A stretch of DNA of 64,000 bases from Nodularia spumigena CCY9414 (GCF_000340565.2 NZ_CP007203.1:1147964-1211963); one strand, 5' to 3'; positions 44,772 to 54,808 are shown, counted from the stretch's first letter. The notes: generated by a model not told the origin, from the sequence alone. Numbers and translations: made by a program.

Positions 44772-45494
44772 TTGACTATGAGTAAGATTCGGATTGCCCT
44801 GATTGAAGATCATGACCTCACCCGTGTAGGTATTCGGACAGCTTTACTACAAAAGTCAGAAATTGAAGTTGTCGGAGAAGCTGCCAATGCGGCGGAAGGT
44901 CTAAAAATGTTAAAAAAGTTACAACCAGATATTGCCATTATTGATATTGGTTTACCAGATAAGGATGGGATTGAACTGACAAGGGAATTGAAAGCTCTGA
45001 CTCATGGAGACGATTCAGCAACAAAGGTGCTAATTTTAACGCTTCGTGATAACAAAGAAGCAGTGCTGGCAGCTTTTGCAGCTGGGGCTGACTCTTACTG
45101 TATGAAGGATATCAAGTTTGATAATTTGATGGAAGCCGTGCGAGTCACTTACAATGGCAACGCTTGGATTGATCCAGCGATCGCCAGAATTGTGTTACAA
45201 CAAGCACAACAAAATACCCCATTACGGGAAAATGTTACCACAGTTCATCAAAATATTTTACCAAACCCAGAATCTGAGGAGGAAGAAAATATTGCCGCTT
45301 ACACCCTTACAGAAAGAGAGTTGGAAGTGTTACAGTTAATCGTTGAAGGTTGTAGCAATGCCGACATTGCCGAACGACTCTATATTACCGTTGGGACTGT
45401 GAAAACACACGTCAGAAATATTTTGAATAAATTATGTGCCGATGACCGCACCCAAGCGGCAGTCCGTGCTTTGCGTTCTGGATTAGTGGGATAA
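44772..45494 (+). CDS. NarL/LuxR-type response regulator
   Basis: The 240-aa protein has a receiver domain (acidic pocket in LIEDHD, phosphorylated Asp in AIIDIGLPDKDG, then Thr and Lys). After a linker of about 50 residues comes a LuxR-type HTH (TERELEVLQLIVEGCSNADIAERLYITVGTVKTHV). It should bind DNA upon phosphorylation. No histidine kinase is adjacent, but the REC-GAF-PP2C phosphatase and RsbW-like kinase genes follow, so it may belong to the same stress circuit. The start could be either of two Met codons at 44772 and 44778. Confidence 0.93.
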   Translation: MTMSKIRIALIEDHDLTRVGIRTALLQKSEIEVVGEAANAAEGLKMLKKLQPDIAIIDIGLPDKDGIELTRELKALTHGDDSATKVLILTLRDNKEAVLAAFAAGADSYCMKDIKFDNLMEAVRVTYNGNAWIDPAIARIVLQQAQQNTPLRENVTTVHQNILPNPESEEEENIAAYTLTERELEVLQLIVEGCSNADIAERLYITVGTVKTHVRNILNKLCADDRTQAAVRALRSGLVG

Positions 45495-45546
45495 AGTTAA
45501 ATTTGAGTGTAAAAATTATAAGAGAATTTAAACGCATCGATTAATT

Positions 45547-45638
45547 TATCGCGTTTGGCTAAAGCGTGAATGCTTACCGAGGGATAACTGCTCCCATGCT
45601 CCCATTGAAGTAAGAAATAAATGTCTAGACTTGTCTAG
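45547..45638 (+). repeat. TnpB-like 3'-end relic (second copy)
   Basis: This segment is about 80 percent similar by eye to 5116-5206. It stays open in the same frame and reads LPRDNCSHAPIEVRNK, followed by a perfect hairpin (CTAGA CTTG TCTAG). I take it as a remnant of the 3' end of a tnpB-like gene, which in such elements also forms the scaffold of the guide RNA. The rest of 45495-45773 is AT-rich spacer with no gene. Confidence 0.6.
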
Positions 45639-45800
45639 GTGTCAAGAAGTCAACTCCACCGCAGTGGAAAACAGAAAGTGAATTTATCACTTCCAAGTGG
45701 GTAACTTCTGTTGAGAAATTACTTGTTCATTTTTAGGTAAGAGGTGGGATAAAAATAGTCCAAGCTCGCCATTTTGGAATACCCAAATTTAAAGTCAAAT

Positions 45801-47474
45801 ATGACTGAAACAGCCATAGAAAAATTGAAGCTCATGGTAGTAGACGATGAGCAGGATAACTTAGATTTACTCTATCGTACTTTTAGGAGAGAGTTTCACG
45901 TATATAAAGCTCATGATGCCTTGACTGCGCTAGAAATTCTGGACAAAGAAGGCGAGATGGCTGTGATTATCTCGGATCAAAGAATGCCGGAAATGAACGG
46001 TACTGAGTTTCTGAGTCTCACAGTGGAGCGCTTTCCAGATACAATTCGGATTTTATTGACTGGTTTTACTGATGTTGAAGATTTGGTAGCGGCAATTAAC
46101 TCCGGTCAAGTGTTCAAGTACATCACCAAGCCTTGGAGTCCTGAACAACTGAAAGTATTAGTTGAGCAAGCCACTGATACATATAGCCTAGTCAAGAAGC
46201 GTACCCGCGAGTTAAGTCGGGCTTTGCGGCGAGAATCTTTATTTAATGCGGTGACAACGGCAATTCGGGAATCCCTGGATTATGACAGTATGCTGCAAAA
46301 AATTGTTAGCACTATTGGACAGAAATTTGCTACTACTTGTTGTTTGCTCAGACCAGTGTCAAGCGATCGCTTGACACAAGAAGAATTTTGTTATCAAGAC
46401 TCTAACTCCAGTTTACCTGATTCTGCCTACAACCCCAGTCTGTTAATTGAAAAAGTTCTGCAAACCCGCCATTATCAACTAACTCAAGATACCTATGACG
46501 GCCACCACTGTCAGCAGATGGTTGTACCACTTTCGTACCAACAGCATTTGCTCGCCGTCCTGGCTATCTACCAGTGGGGAAACGAGCAACTGTGGCAAGA
46601 AGAAGAAATCCAACTGATTGCAGGCGTAGCTGAACAAGCAGCTTTAGCTCTCTCCCAAGCAAAACTTTACCAGCGCCTCCAGGAAAAGCAAGCACAGCTG
46701 GGGACAGAATTGGAAGTTGCTCGCCAAATTCAAAACAATCTGCTGCGCCAAACCCTACCTGATATCCCAGATGCTAAGGTGCAAGCCTGTTGTTACCCAG
46801 CCCGTGAAGTAGGCGGGGATTTTTTTGAGGTGTTTGTCCATCCCAAGGGAGATTTATGGTTAGCCGTAGGTGATGTTTCCGGTAAGGGTGTCCCAGCTGC
46901 TTTATTCATGGCTAGTGCTATTTCAGTATTACGCCGGGAATTAGCTCAAGAAACACCAGCCGAACCCAATGTAGTGTTACATAACCTCAACAACGCTCTT
47001 TGTGATGACTTGATTGGCAACAATTGTTTCATTACCCTGACTTTAGCTCGTTATACTCCTACCACCAAAGAACTGGTTTATGCTAATGCCGGTCACATCT
47101 ATCCCTTAGTTTGGTCACATCAAAACACTGTAGCCGTTAACCCTAATTATCTCAAAGTGCGCGGCATTCCTTTGGGAATCTTACCTAAGTGGCAGGCACA
47201 GTCTGGGCGCTTAACTCTCGCTCCAGGAGATACCTTGCTGCTCGCTAGTGATGGGATTACCGAAGCTATGGTATCAAACCAACTATTAAATCCCGAAAAA
47301 ACCGAGGATAGCGGCCAGCTAATTAGCCGTTCTATGCTCAATCAAGAAGGACTTTGGCAACTCTTACAAAGAGAACCCCAACCTCTTTCTCTTCACAATT
47401 TACTAGCGCGCATTCAGGCAGATAACCACGTTCAAGAAGATGATCAAACTATACTCTCACTGGAGGTTTTTTAG
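45801..47474 (+). CDS. REC - GAF - PP2C (SpoIIE/RsbU-like) phosphatase
   Basis: The receiver domain (VVDDEQDN, phospho-Asp in VIISDQRMPEMNG) is followed by a GAF domain (about 145-300), a coiled-coil link and a C-terminal SpoIIE-type PP2C phosphatase. The phosphatase has metal-binding Asp in REVGGDFFEVF and GDVSGKGVPAALFM, and DGITEA. It should dephosphorylate an anti-sigma antagonist in a partner-switching pathway. I prefer the ATG at 45801 (MTETAIEKLK). The frame can be extended to a TTG at 45774, but the extra nine residues are not conserved-looking. The anti-sigma-like kinase gene follows by 3 bp. Confidence 0.92.
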   Translation: MTETAIEKLKLMVVDDEQDNLDLLYRTFRREFHVYKAHDALTALEILDKEGEMAVIISDQRMPEMNGTEFLSLTVERFPDTIRILLTGFTDVEDLVAAINSGQVFKYITKPWSPEQLKVLVEQATDTYSLVKKRTRELSRALRRESLFNAVTTAIRESLDYDSMLQKIVSTIGQKFATTCCLLRPVSSDRLTQEEFCYQDSNSSLPDSAYNPSLLIEKVLQTRHYQLTQDTYDGHHCQQMVVPLSYQQHLLAVLAIYQWGNEQLWQEEEIQLIAGVAEQAALALSQAKLYQRLQEKQAQLGTELEVARQIQNNLLRQTLPDIPDAKVQACCYPAREVGGDFFEVFVHPKGDLWLAVGDVSGKGVPAALFMASAISVLRRELAQETPAEPNVVLHNLNNALCDDLIGNNCFITLTLARYTPTTKELVYANAGHIYPLVWSHQNTVAVNPNYLKVRGIPLGILPKWQAQSGRLTLAPGDTLLLASDGITEAMVSNQLLNPEKTEDSGQLISRSMLNQEGLWQLLQREPQPLSLHNLLARIQADNHVQEDDQTILSLEVF

Positions 47475-47477
47475 GTA

Positions 47478-47903
47478 ATGAAAAGTGAGCTTCATGTACC
47501 AAGTGACCTGAACTATTTAAATATCGTTGAAAGCTGGTTACTAGGATGCTTAAAAATCCATCTTAAAGAATCAGTAGATTGGTCAAGGCAATCAAGTCGT
47601 TTGCGGCTAGCTTTAGTCGAAGCATATTCAAATGTAGTCCGTCATGCCCACAAAGAACAGCCTAGTTTACCGATTCTACTGCGTTTGGAATTGAAAAACC
47701 GAGATATTGCCATAGAAATTTGGGACTATGGCGAAGGCTTTGATATGTCTACCTACTTTCCACCTAACCCTACAGATAAACAGGAAGGCGGTTATGGATG
47801 GCTAATTATGAATCGTCTGATGGATAATGTGGAATATCAATTACAAGTTGATGGTGCAAATTGTCTCAAGTTAGAAGCTACTCTTCCAGAACTAATTAGT
47901 TGA
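47478..47903 (+). CDS. RsbW-like anti-sigma regulatory factor (HATPase)
   Basis: The 141-aa protein has the GHKL ATPase boxes: N-box LRLALVEAYSNVVRHAH, G1-box WDYGEGFD and G2-box EGGYGWLIMNRLMD. This is the form of serine kinases that phosphorylate an anti-anti-sigma factor. It begins 3 bp after the PP2C phosphatase gene, giving a phosphatase-kinase pair of opposite action. The STAS antagonist and sigma target are not nearby. Confidence 0.92.
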   Translation: MKSELHVPSDLNYLNIVESWLLGCLKIHLKESVDWSRQSSRLRLALVEAYSNVVRHAHKEQPSLPILLRLELKNRDIAIEIWDYGEGFDMSTYFPPNPTDKQEGGYGWLIMNRLMDNVEYQLQVDGANCLKLEATLPELIS

Positions 47904-48209
47904 ATTGCTAATTTTGAATGCCCCGATTGCCCATTGGCAGACTTTGTAAGTGTTCTCTACGCTAACTTACGAAGAAATCTGTTAATTGCCGACTTTCCAG
48001 TAGTGCTGTTAGCGCAACGGGGCGATTGCCATTATATATAGCAGGGGGGCAGGGAGCAGGGAGCAGGGGGGCAGGCTTAAAACTCCTTAATTACAAGGGT
48101 TTTATGATCCATTTTTGTCCTAACCACCTTGGCGGGTGCTATAATACCTACTCAAAATTATTGATGAGTGTCGTTTATTTCCGGCTTCACTCTGGTCATG
48201 TCGACATTT
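47904..48209. other. Spacer with G-rich minisatellite
   Basis: It contains a GCGCAACGGGGCG-type repeat (48009-48028) and a GGGGGGCAGGGAGCAGG minisatellite (48043-48075). A short CACCTTGGCGGGTGCTATA repeat at about 48126-48144 resembles 51945-51963. No gene is seen. Confidence 0.6.
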
Positions 48210-48998
48210 TCAAGCCCCCATACCCGAATATCGTTTTAATCCCGCACGCCACAGCAGACGATTTGCACCCAAAAATAAAAATATCCAACCCACAAGTGCT
48301 AAAAATCCGCGCCCTAAATCAACAGGTAGCCCCACCAAAAGACTAACTGGGAAATTAATTAAATAAGGAAAAGGCGTAAACATGACTATTGTTCGCACAG
48401 TCTCAGGAAACATATCTAAAGGAGCAATTAACCCGGACAAAAATAAATAAAACAACAGCCAAAAAGTTTCCAAAGCGCTAGCACGTTCTGTCCAAAAGGC
48501 AAACAGACCAAAGGTATACTGAATTATAAACCTTAAGACAAAAGCTAACGTCACCGCTAACCCAAACAGCAAAAACTGTCCTAAATTCGGCAACCAAATA
48601 GCTTGGGGATAGAGGATAAAAAACAAGACAAGTAATAGCAATATAAACGGTATGCGAGCAACTCTTTCTGAAACATGACCCGCCACGTGATGCCATACTG
48701 GGTCTATGGGTTGTAATAACCGGAATGACAACTTACCCTCTATGACTTCCTTTTCAAAATCCCAAATTACCCAAACTACTGTAAGTTGCCTAACAAAAAA
48801 AACTGTGATAAAGTAACGGGCAAAATCCACAGGTGTTAAACCAAATTGCCCACCTTGCGCCGCCTGTATCCAAACACCCATGAGAATAATTGGCAAAGCC
48901 CCGGATAAAACCCATAAAATCAGTTCTGCTCGATACTCAACCATATAGGCGTAGTAAACAGAAAGAAAGGTCAAGATTTTCCTAATAATTTTTTTCAA
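48210..48998 (-). CDS. ABC-2 type exporter permease
   Basis: The 262-aa protein has six hydrophobic helices and an N-terminal YYAYMVEYRAELILWVLSG typical of the DUF990/ABC-2 permeases. Its start overlaps the stop of the ATPase gene by 4 bp. Such pairs usually have a second permease gene, which is not next to it here. It may homodimerise or use a distant partner. The substrate is unknown. Confidence 0.88.
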   Translation of the reverse strand: MKKIIRKILTFLSVYYAYMVEYRAELILWVLSGALPIILMGVWIQAAQGGQFGLTPVDFARYFITVFFVRQLTVVWVIWDFEKEVIEGKLSFRLLQPIDPVWHHVAGHVSERVARIPFILLLLVLFFILYPQAIWLPNLGQFLLFGLAVTLAFVLRFIIQYTFGLFAFWTERASALETFWLLFYLFLSGLIAPLDMFPETVRTIVMFTPFPYLINFPVSLLVGLPVDLGRGFLALVGWIFLFLGANRLLWRAGLKRYSGMGA

Positions 48999-49975
48999 AC
49001 TACACCCGCCTGAAAAACTCTGCCAATTACTTCTTCTATGGGCGGCTCAGTCACTGTTAGGTCAATTACTTCTAAATCATTCAAAATCTGAGATACTGTG
49101 CGTGTCAACGCCTCTTGCTGTACCATAAAACTGACTGCACGCCCCTCTAAGAGTTTGACATCACCATAAAGCATGAGTTTTTCTCTTGGTAGCGGTTGGG
49201 CTAACTCAAGATGAATTTCCCGGTAAGGAGCGAAATTTTGCAGCAGTCCATCCAGACTACCGTCATACATCAGATTTCCCTGGTGAATCAACAGCACACG
49301 CTCACATAAGGCAGTAATATCAGCCATGTAATGGCTAGTTAATAATACTGTGGCTTGATAACGCCGATTATACTCGCGCAAAAAATCGCGCACTGCTACC
49401 TGTGCATTGACATCTAGTCCTAGTGTCGGTTCATCCAGAAATAAGACATGAGGATGATGCAAAAGTGCTGCTAAAAGTTCGGCTTTCATCCGTTCACCTA
49501 AAGACAATTTCCGCACTGGTTGGGTAAGCTTACCTTCGAGAGTCAGCATCTGGGTTAATTCCCCGACTCGTTTTTGAAATTCCTTGTTAGAGATGTTGTA
49601 AACAGCAGCATTAATTTTCAAAGAATCTAGTGCTGGTAAGTCCCAAAGTAATTGCTGTTTCTGCCCCATTACCAAGGTAATTTTTTGCAAAAATGCTTCT
49701 TGGCGAAGAAATGGCACGTGTCCGGCTACTGTGACAGTACCATCAGAAGGATGAATCAGCCCTGTGAGCATTTTCAGAGTGGTGGTTTTACCAGCACCAT
49801 TTGGCCCCAAAAAACCCACTATTTCACCAGGTGCAATTTCAAAAGAAACATCCTGTACTGCTTTAATTGAACGGTAGCTACGCCGGAAAAAGTGGGTGAG
49901 CGTGCCTTTTATACCTGGTTCTTTAACAGCAACTGGGTAAAATTTACTCAGATTTTTAACAGTGATGGCTGACAT
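48995..49975 (-). CDS. ABC-2 type exporter ATPase (daunorubicin/NatA-like)
   Basis: The ATPase has Walker A GPNGAGKTT, Q-loop VMGQKQQL, signature KLSLGERMK and Walker B VLFLDEPTLGLD. After the ATPase core it has about 90 extra residues that end in VIDLTVTEPPIEEVIGRVF, as in bacterial DUF4162-type exporters. I use the ATG giving MSAITVKNLSKFYPV (49975). Ten further residues in the longer frame are not ABC-like. The gene overlaps the permease gene by 4 bp and the two form one exporter. Confidence 0.92.
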   Translation of the reverse strand: MSAITVKNLSKFYPVAVKEPGIKGTLTHFFRRSYRSIKAVQDVSFEIAPGEIVGFLGPNGAGKTTTLKMLTGLIHPSDGTVTVAGHVPFLRQEAFLQKITLVMGQKQQLLWDLPALDSLKINAAVYNISNKEFQKRVGELTQMLTLEGKLTQPVRKLSLGERMKAELLAALLHHPHVLFLDEPTLGLDVNAQVAVRDFLREYNRRYQATVLLTSHYMADITALCERVLLIHQGNLMYDGSLDGLLQNFAPYREIHLELAQPLPREKLMLYGDVKLLEGRAVSFMVQQEALTRTVSQILNDLEVIDLTVTEPPIEEVIGRVFQAGVV

Positions 49976-50187
49976 ATTTCTTAAATATAAACTACAAATA
50001 AACACTGATGCATATCAAGGATTTATCTGTGTTGATGATTGCTATAACTGGGAATTACCCAGTCAATATAGCATTACCTAGTCTACTGAGTTACGGATTT
50101 ATCTGTGTTTATCTGTGTTTATCTGTGGTCGAATAATTCTTGTAATACCTATTCAAGTGGGAATTACCCAGTTAATAAACACAAGGG

Positions 50188-51834
50188 TTACTTTAAACGC
50201 CCAGACCGCAAAATACTAAAAACTAGCCACAAACCTAATAAACTAGCAGCAGCAAAGAGGACACTACTTAAAAAGGAGAGTTGAGTGGTTTGGGCTTTGG
50301 TGGAAATAACGGCGGCTCCCATAATTAGAGAACCTACCAAAATACTAAAAGATAATCTGTTAGCCGCATCATCCAAAGTCCGCCGCATACCATCTAAACC
50401 ACCCAGGGAAAGATTCCACTGTAAGGTTTCGGATGTAACTCGATCTAATAAAAGTTCAAGTTGCCGGGGAGATTGTAATGATAAACTTTTAATATCTAGG
50501 GCAGTTCTTAAAAGCGATCGCACTGGATTATCGCCTAATAATTGCCGCCGAAACAAGTCTGTAATTAATGGCTGGATTTCATCAAATAAATTCACCTCTG
50601 GGTTGAATGCACGGGCTACCCCTTCTAAGTTTGCCAGAGTTTTGGCATATAACCCCATATTACTGGGTAAGCGGATTTTATTATTCCGGGCGACTTGCAA
50701 AATTTCATAAATTACCTGACTGAAATTCATTTCACCCAAGTTGACATTATGATACTTCCGCAACATCCGATCATAATCATTTTCTAACCGGGACAAAATC
50801 ACCGGCTGAGAAGAATCTGCTAGCTGTAAAGTTAATTGAGCGCAGCGCCCCGCATCTAAATCAATGATTGCCAAGAGCATTTCTGTTAATATCTGCTGGG
50901 TGCGGGGATCAAGCCTGCCCACCATGCCACAGTCTAAAAGGGCAATGCGACCATCTGCAAGATAAAATAAATTACCAGGATGGGGGTCAGCATGAAAAAA
51001 GCCATCAATATAGAGTTGCTGGAAAAAAGCTCGAAATAACAAAGTAGTGATTTCTTGGCGTTGTGTATGAGCAGTTTTACCGTTTTCAATGCTGACCAAA
51101 TTCGCTGACAGCAACGGTACTCCATCCAGCCATTCCATGACCATTAACTTCTGGGTGGTTAAGTCCCAGAAAATTTCTGCCACTACCAGTTGTGTGGGGT
51201 CAAACCAGCGACTACGCGATAAATTACCTCGCAGCTCGTCTGTAAAACCGGCTTCGAGTGTAAAATCTAACTCGTCTTCTAAAGCCTTAGTAAATTCTTC
51301 AGCGACGGATTTAATTTCGTAGGTTTGCCCAAAATCTGTCCGCGCGACTAAATCAGCAATTCCTTGAATTAAAGCAATATCTTGAGCAACGGTCAGATCA
51401 ATTCCCGGACGTTGCACTTTCAAAGCTACTTCTCGACCATCTACCAATGTGGCTCGATGAGTCTGAGCGATTGATCCCGCCGCTACGGGGACAGGATTAA
51501 GTACACTGAAAGTTTCTTCCAGGGGGCGTTTTAACTGCTTGCGAATGAATACTTCTACCTCTGACCAAGGAACTGGGGGTACTTCGTCTTGGAGGGTGGA
51601 AAGTTCCTCAATGTAGGCGGCGTTCAGTAAGTCTGGACGGGTAGAAAGTAGCTGACCTAGTTTGACATACACTGGTCCCAAATCCACCAAGATATTCTTT
51701 AAAACCGCAGGTGTGGGTAGCTGGGGTTCATCGGCTTTACCACCAGTGAGTAGCCTTCGCATATAGTCCCAGCCATTGCGGAGGACTACTTCGATAATTT
51801 CTCTTTGACGAGGAACAGTTTGGGTGAGGAACAT
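50188..51834 (-). CDS. AarF/UbiB (ABC1) family atypical kinase
   Basis: The protein has the ABC1 features: KxGQ-like VKLGQLLSTRPD (about 55), the Ala-rich loop PVAAGSIAQTHRA replacing the normal P-loop, LKVQRPG, and the catalytic HADPHPGN and LLDCGMVG. Two C-terminal hydrophobic helices anchor it in the membrane. Family members support quinone (plastoquinone, tocopherol) metabolism in cyanobacteria and plastids. I place the start at the ATG for MFLTQTVPRQRE (51834). The extra 18 residues to 51888 have an odd composition. Confidence 0.92.
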   Translation of the reverse strand: MFLTQTVPRQREIIEVVLRNGWDYMRRLLTGGKADEPQLPTPAVLKNILVDLGPVYVKLGQLLSTRPDLLNAAYIEELSTLQDEVPPVPWSEVEVFIRKQLKRPLEETFSVLNPVPVAAGSIAQTHRATLVDGREVALKVQRPGIDLTVAQDIALIQGIADLVARTDFGQTYEIKSVAEEFTKALEDELDFTLEAGFTDELRGNLSRSRWFDPTQLVVAEIFWDLTTQKLMVMEWLDGVPLLSANLVSIENGKTAHTQRQEITTLLFRAFFQQLYIDGFFHADPHPGNLFYLADGRIALLDCGMVGRLDPRTQQILTEMLLAIIDLDAGRCAQLTLQLADSSQPVILSRLENDYDRMLRKYHNVNLGEMNFSQVIYEILQVARNNKIRLPSNMGLYAKTLANLEGVARAFNPEVNLFDEIQPLITDLFRRQLLGDNPVRSLLRTALDIKSLSLQSPRQLELLLDRVTSETLQWNLSLGGLDGMRRTLDDAANRLSFSILVGSLIMGAAVISTKAQTTQLSFLSSVLFAAASLLGLWLVFSILRSGRLK

Positions 51835-51884
51835 TGTCGGGAGGTGGGGAGATGAGGGGGATGAGGTATAGCAAAAGTCAAAAG

Positions 51885-51966
51885 TCAAAAGTCAAAAGTC
51901 AAAGACTCGCTGTGACTGGGTTTTAGGCTTTTGCCATGTCCTAACAACCTTGGCGGTTGCTATAGG
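51885..51966. repeat. GTCAAAA heptamer and CTTGGCGG repeats
   Basis: Four copies of GTCAAAA/AAAAGTC at 51877-51903 are followed by a CAACCTTGGCGGTTG hairpin at 51947-51961, found again in altered form at 48126. The remaining spacer to 52121 shows no gene. Confidence 0.7.
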
Positions 51967-52121
51967 TGGGGAGAAAGTAGGGAATAGAGAAGAATTTGCT
52001 GTGTCCTCTAGTTTCTGGTCTTATTCCCTAATCCCTGGTCTGGAAAACAGACATTTTAGTTATAATAGAGGCAACAAATCTTAAACCTCTGCTCAGGGTT
52101 TTAACTCTTACAGCTTAACAG

Positions 52122-53186
52122 TTACAACAGTTCAGTAAATCGGGGATCATTTGCGAGGGTTTGGAGAATCTGCTTAATTTCTTGACTACGGTCTTTATTG
52201 ATTACAAGAGTGACGTTGCGATCGCGCACAATCACCACATCCTCTAAACCAATAGTAACAATGACATCTTCTGAATTAGTAGCATAAACAATCGATCCCT
52301 GCGTATCTAATCCCACATGGGTAGCGAGTTCTACATTGGGATTCTCTGGTTTTTTTAGTAAGCGCTCCAGTGCATTCCAATCTCCTAAATCATCCCAACC
52401 AAATTCAACTGGCAAGACGTATGCTAAATTTGTCTTTTCCATGAGTGCATAGTCTATACTCTGTTTAAGCAACTGAGGATATATATCAGGGCCTCGTTGT
52501 TCTAAGGGTTCGATAATTTCTGGCGCATGGGTATATAGTTCCTTGAGAACAACCCCAGCCCGAAACACGAACATTCCACTATTCCAGCTAAAACGCCCCG
52601 TAGATAAAAAAGTTTCTGCTGTTTCACGGTTGGGCTTTTCAGTAAAACGGTTGACGTGATAGGCTGGCAAATCATTAAATCTACCAATCTTTTCGCCTTG
52701 TTCGATGTAGCCGTAACCAGTTGATGGGAAAGTAGGCTTGATCCCCAAAGTGACAATTGCCTCTGTGCTTGCCGCTAACTGGGTAGCAGCATCTAAGGTG
52801 CGTTGAAACGCTTCTTGGTCAGCTATCCAGTGGTCAGAGGGAAAAAAGCCGATGATAGCGTCTTCTGTGTAACGCTTCTTAATTTCCAAACTTGCCCAAG
52901 CAACAGCTGCGGCAGTGTCTCGCCCTTGTGACTCAATTAATAAATTTTGAGATGGCAGTTCAGGTAGTTGTTGTCTCACACCTGCGGCTATCTGACTAGA
53001 AGTAATGACCCAGAGGTTATTCCAACCGCTTGCAACTGTGATAAGTCTATCGGCAGTTGCTTGTAATAGACTTCTAGAGCTACCATCAAGACTTAAAAAT
53101 TGTTTGGGTCGGTCTTTGCGACTCAGGGGCCAAAAACGCTCACCTTTGCCACCGGCAAGAATTACAGGGAACAGTAAATTACTCAT
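52122..53186 (-). CDS. manC: Mannose-1-phosphate guanylyltransferase
   Basis: The 354-aa protein has the nucleotidyltransferase signature PVILAGGKGERFWPLSRKDRPKQFL, then FPSDHWI, NRFTEKPN, and WNSGMFVF, all typical of GDP-mannose pyrophosphorylases. It makes GDP-mannose from mannose-1-phosphate for exopolysaccharide and glycans. It lacks the C-terminal isomerase domain of bifunctional ManC/AlgA, so it is the single-function type. It is divergent from the LCP gene, a combination that fits surface polysaccharide assembly. Confidence 0.93.
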   Translation of the reverse strand: MSNLLFPVILAGGKGERFWPLSRKDRPKQFLSLDGSSRSLLQATADRLITVASGWNNLWVITSSQIAAGVRQQLPELPSQNLLIESQGRDTAAAVAWASLEIKKRYTEDAIIGFFPSDHWIADQEAFQRTLDAATQLAASTEAIVTLGIKPTFPSTGYGYIEQGEKIGRFNDLPAYHVNRFTEKPNRETAETFLSTGRFSWNSGMFVFRAGVVLKELYTHAPEIIEPLEQRGPDIYPQLLKQSIDYALMEKTNLAYVLPVEFGWDDLGDWNALERLLKKPENPNVELATHVGLDTQGSIVYATNSEDVIVTIGLEDVVIVRDRNVTLVINKDRSQEIKQILQTLANDPRFTELL

Positions 53187-53302
53187 GTTGTCATACAGAC
53201 TTAGCTCAGATAACTATCAGTGTACAGTGAGCTTTTGCACTGGCAAGATTTGTGGCTGCGATTAACATACCTTTAGGGAGTGGTTGAGTGGGGAGATAAT
53301 TT

Positions 53303-54808
53303 GTGATTAAACAATTTCAATGGTCAGAAAATCAGGTGCCGTCTCAAGAAGTACCAGAGTTAGAACTAGAGGAAAAACCTCAACAAATACCGTGGGCTGA
53401 AAATGAGCTAGGCATTCAACAGCCATCATCAAGTATGGAGATAGTACCTCATGAGCCAGGAACTATTTCCCGTAGTGTTGTTGAGTCTGTGGGTGCAATT
53501 CCCAACGAGCTTTACGATAGGTTAGGCTTGACCATGCCTCGATGGCTACTGTGGATATTGACAGTAGTCCTGAGCATAGTATTTTCTGGTTTGCTGGTTT
53601 CGACTGTGGCGCTGTGGACTCCACTGTGGAGCAATCTGGAGCGAACAGATGAAGAATTAGGATTTTCTGGCAAAGATGAGCAGAAAGTTCCATTGCCGGG
53701 GGAATTATGGGGTAATATCTCCCAGTATAAACTATCACGACCCATGAATATTTTGATTATGGGAGTTGATCCCATTCAAGGTACTGTTGATGGCTCACCG
53801 GAAAGTTTTGCTGGAACCAGTGATACCATGCTGCTGGTCAGGCTCAACCCCAGTAATAAAACTATGCGGGTACTGTCAATCCCCAGGGATACGATGATTG
53901 CTATCCCCGAAAAGGGATTAACCAAGGTATCTGATGCTAATGCTCAAGGCGGCCCAGTTTTGGCTGCACGGGTAGTTAGCCGGACTTTAAACAATGCCCC
54001 TATTCATCGCTATATCCGGATTTCTACGAGTGGTTTAAGGCAGTTAGTTGATCAATTGGGTGGGGTTGATGTTTTTGTACCCCAAGAAATGCAATCTCAA
54101 GACACCAGTCGTCAGTTATCGATTAATTTGGTCAGTGGTTGGCAAACTCTTGACGGTGAACAAGCAGAAAAGTTTGCCCGCTTCCGTGAGCCAGGACTAG
54201 GGGATCTACCAAGGGTACAACGACAGCAATCCCTCATGAAAGCGTTACTCCAACGTCTTAATAGTCCGACTGTGTTACCCAGATTACCGCAATTAACTCG
54301 CCTGATGCGGAAATATTTTGACACAAATCTCAAAATAGAAGAAATGATGGCTTTAGTAAATTATTCGGTGAACCTGGAACGGGATAATTTCCAAATGACC
54401 ATTTTGCCTGGTACTTTCAGCCGATTTAGTCAAGATCCCAATAGTTATTGGCTGAATCTCAATGGACAACAGAGTCTGTTGAATAATTATGTTGGGGTAG
54501 ATGTACCTGGTTTGAAGGCAGATTTACGTCCAGTTCATCACCTCAAAATTGCTATTCAAAATGCTTCTAATCAACCTCAGCTAACAGAAAAAGTTATTCA
54601 CTATCTCAAACAAAAAGGGTTTAAAAATGTTTATGCGGTGTCGGCTTGGCCTGATACCCAAAGGGACACTCAGATTCTCGTCCAAAAAGGCGATCGCGCT
54701 ACAGGACTTGAACTACATAAATTCATCGGCTTGGGTAAAATTGACGTGTCGGCAACGGGGGATTTAGAATCTGATCTGACAATTCGTATTGGTCAAGATT
54801 GGAAATAG
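53303..54808 (+). CDS. LCP (LytR-CpsA-Psr) family glycopolymer transferase
   Basis: The 501-aa protein has a long cytoplasmic N-terminus (about 80 aa) and one membrane helix (about 82-108). The LCP domain shows GVDPIQGT..SDTMLLVRLNP, LSIPRDTM with the Arg/Asp pair, and RFREPGLGDLPRVQRQQ. A LytR_C domain closes the protein (KIAIQNASNQPQLTEKVIHYL). LCP enzymes attach polymers from lipid carriers to peptidoglycan. The start GTG at 53303 is preceded by GGGAG. Its divergent neighbour supplies GDP-mannose. Confidence 0.93.
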   Translation: MIKQFQWSENQVPSQEVPELELEEKPQQIPWAENELGIQQPSSSMEIVPHEPGTISRSVVESVGAIPNELYDRLGLTMPRWLLWILTVVLSIVFSGLLVSTVALWTPLWSNLERTDEELGFSGKDEQKVPLPGELWGNISQYKLSRPMNILIMGVDPIQGTVDGSPESFAGTSDTMLLVRLNPSNKTMRVLSIPRDTMIAIPEKGLTKVSDANAQGGPVLAARVVSRTLNNAPIHRYIRISTSGLRQLVDQLGGVDVFVPQEMQSQDTSRQLSINLVSGWQTLDGEQAEKFARFREPGLGDLPRVQRQQSLMKALLQRLNSPTVLPRLPQLTRLMRKYFDTNLKIEEMMALVNYSVNLERDNFQMTILPGTFSRFSQDPNSYWLNLNGQQSLLNNYVGVDVPGLKADLRPVHHLKIAIQNASNQPQLTEKVIHYLKQKGFKNVYAVSAWPDTQRDTQILVQKGDRATGLELHKFIGLGKIDVSATGDLESDLTIRIGQDWK

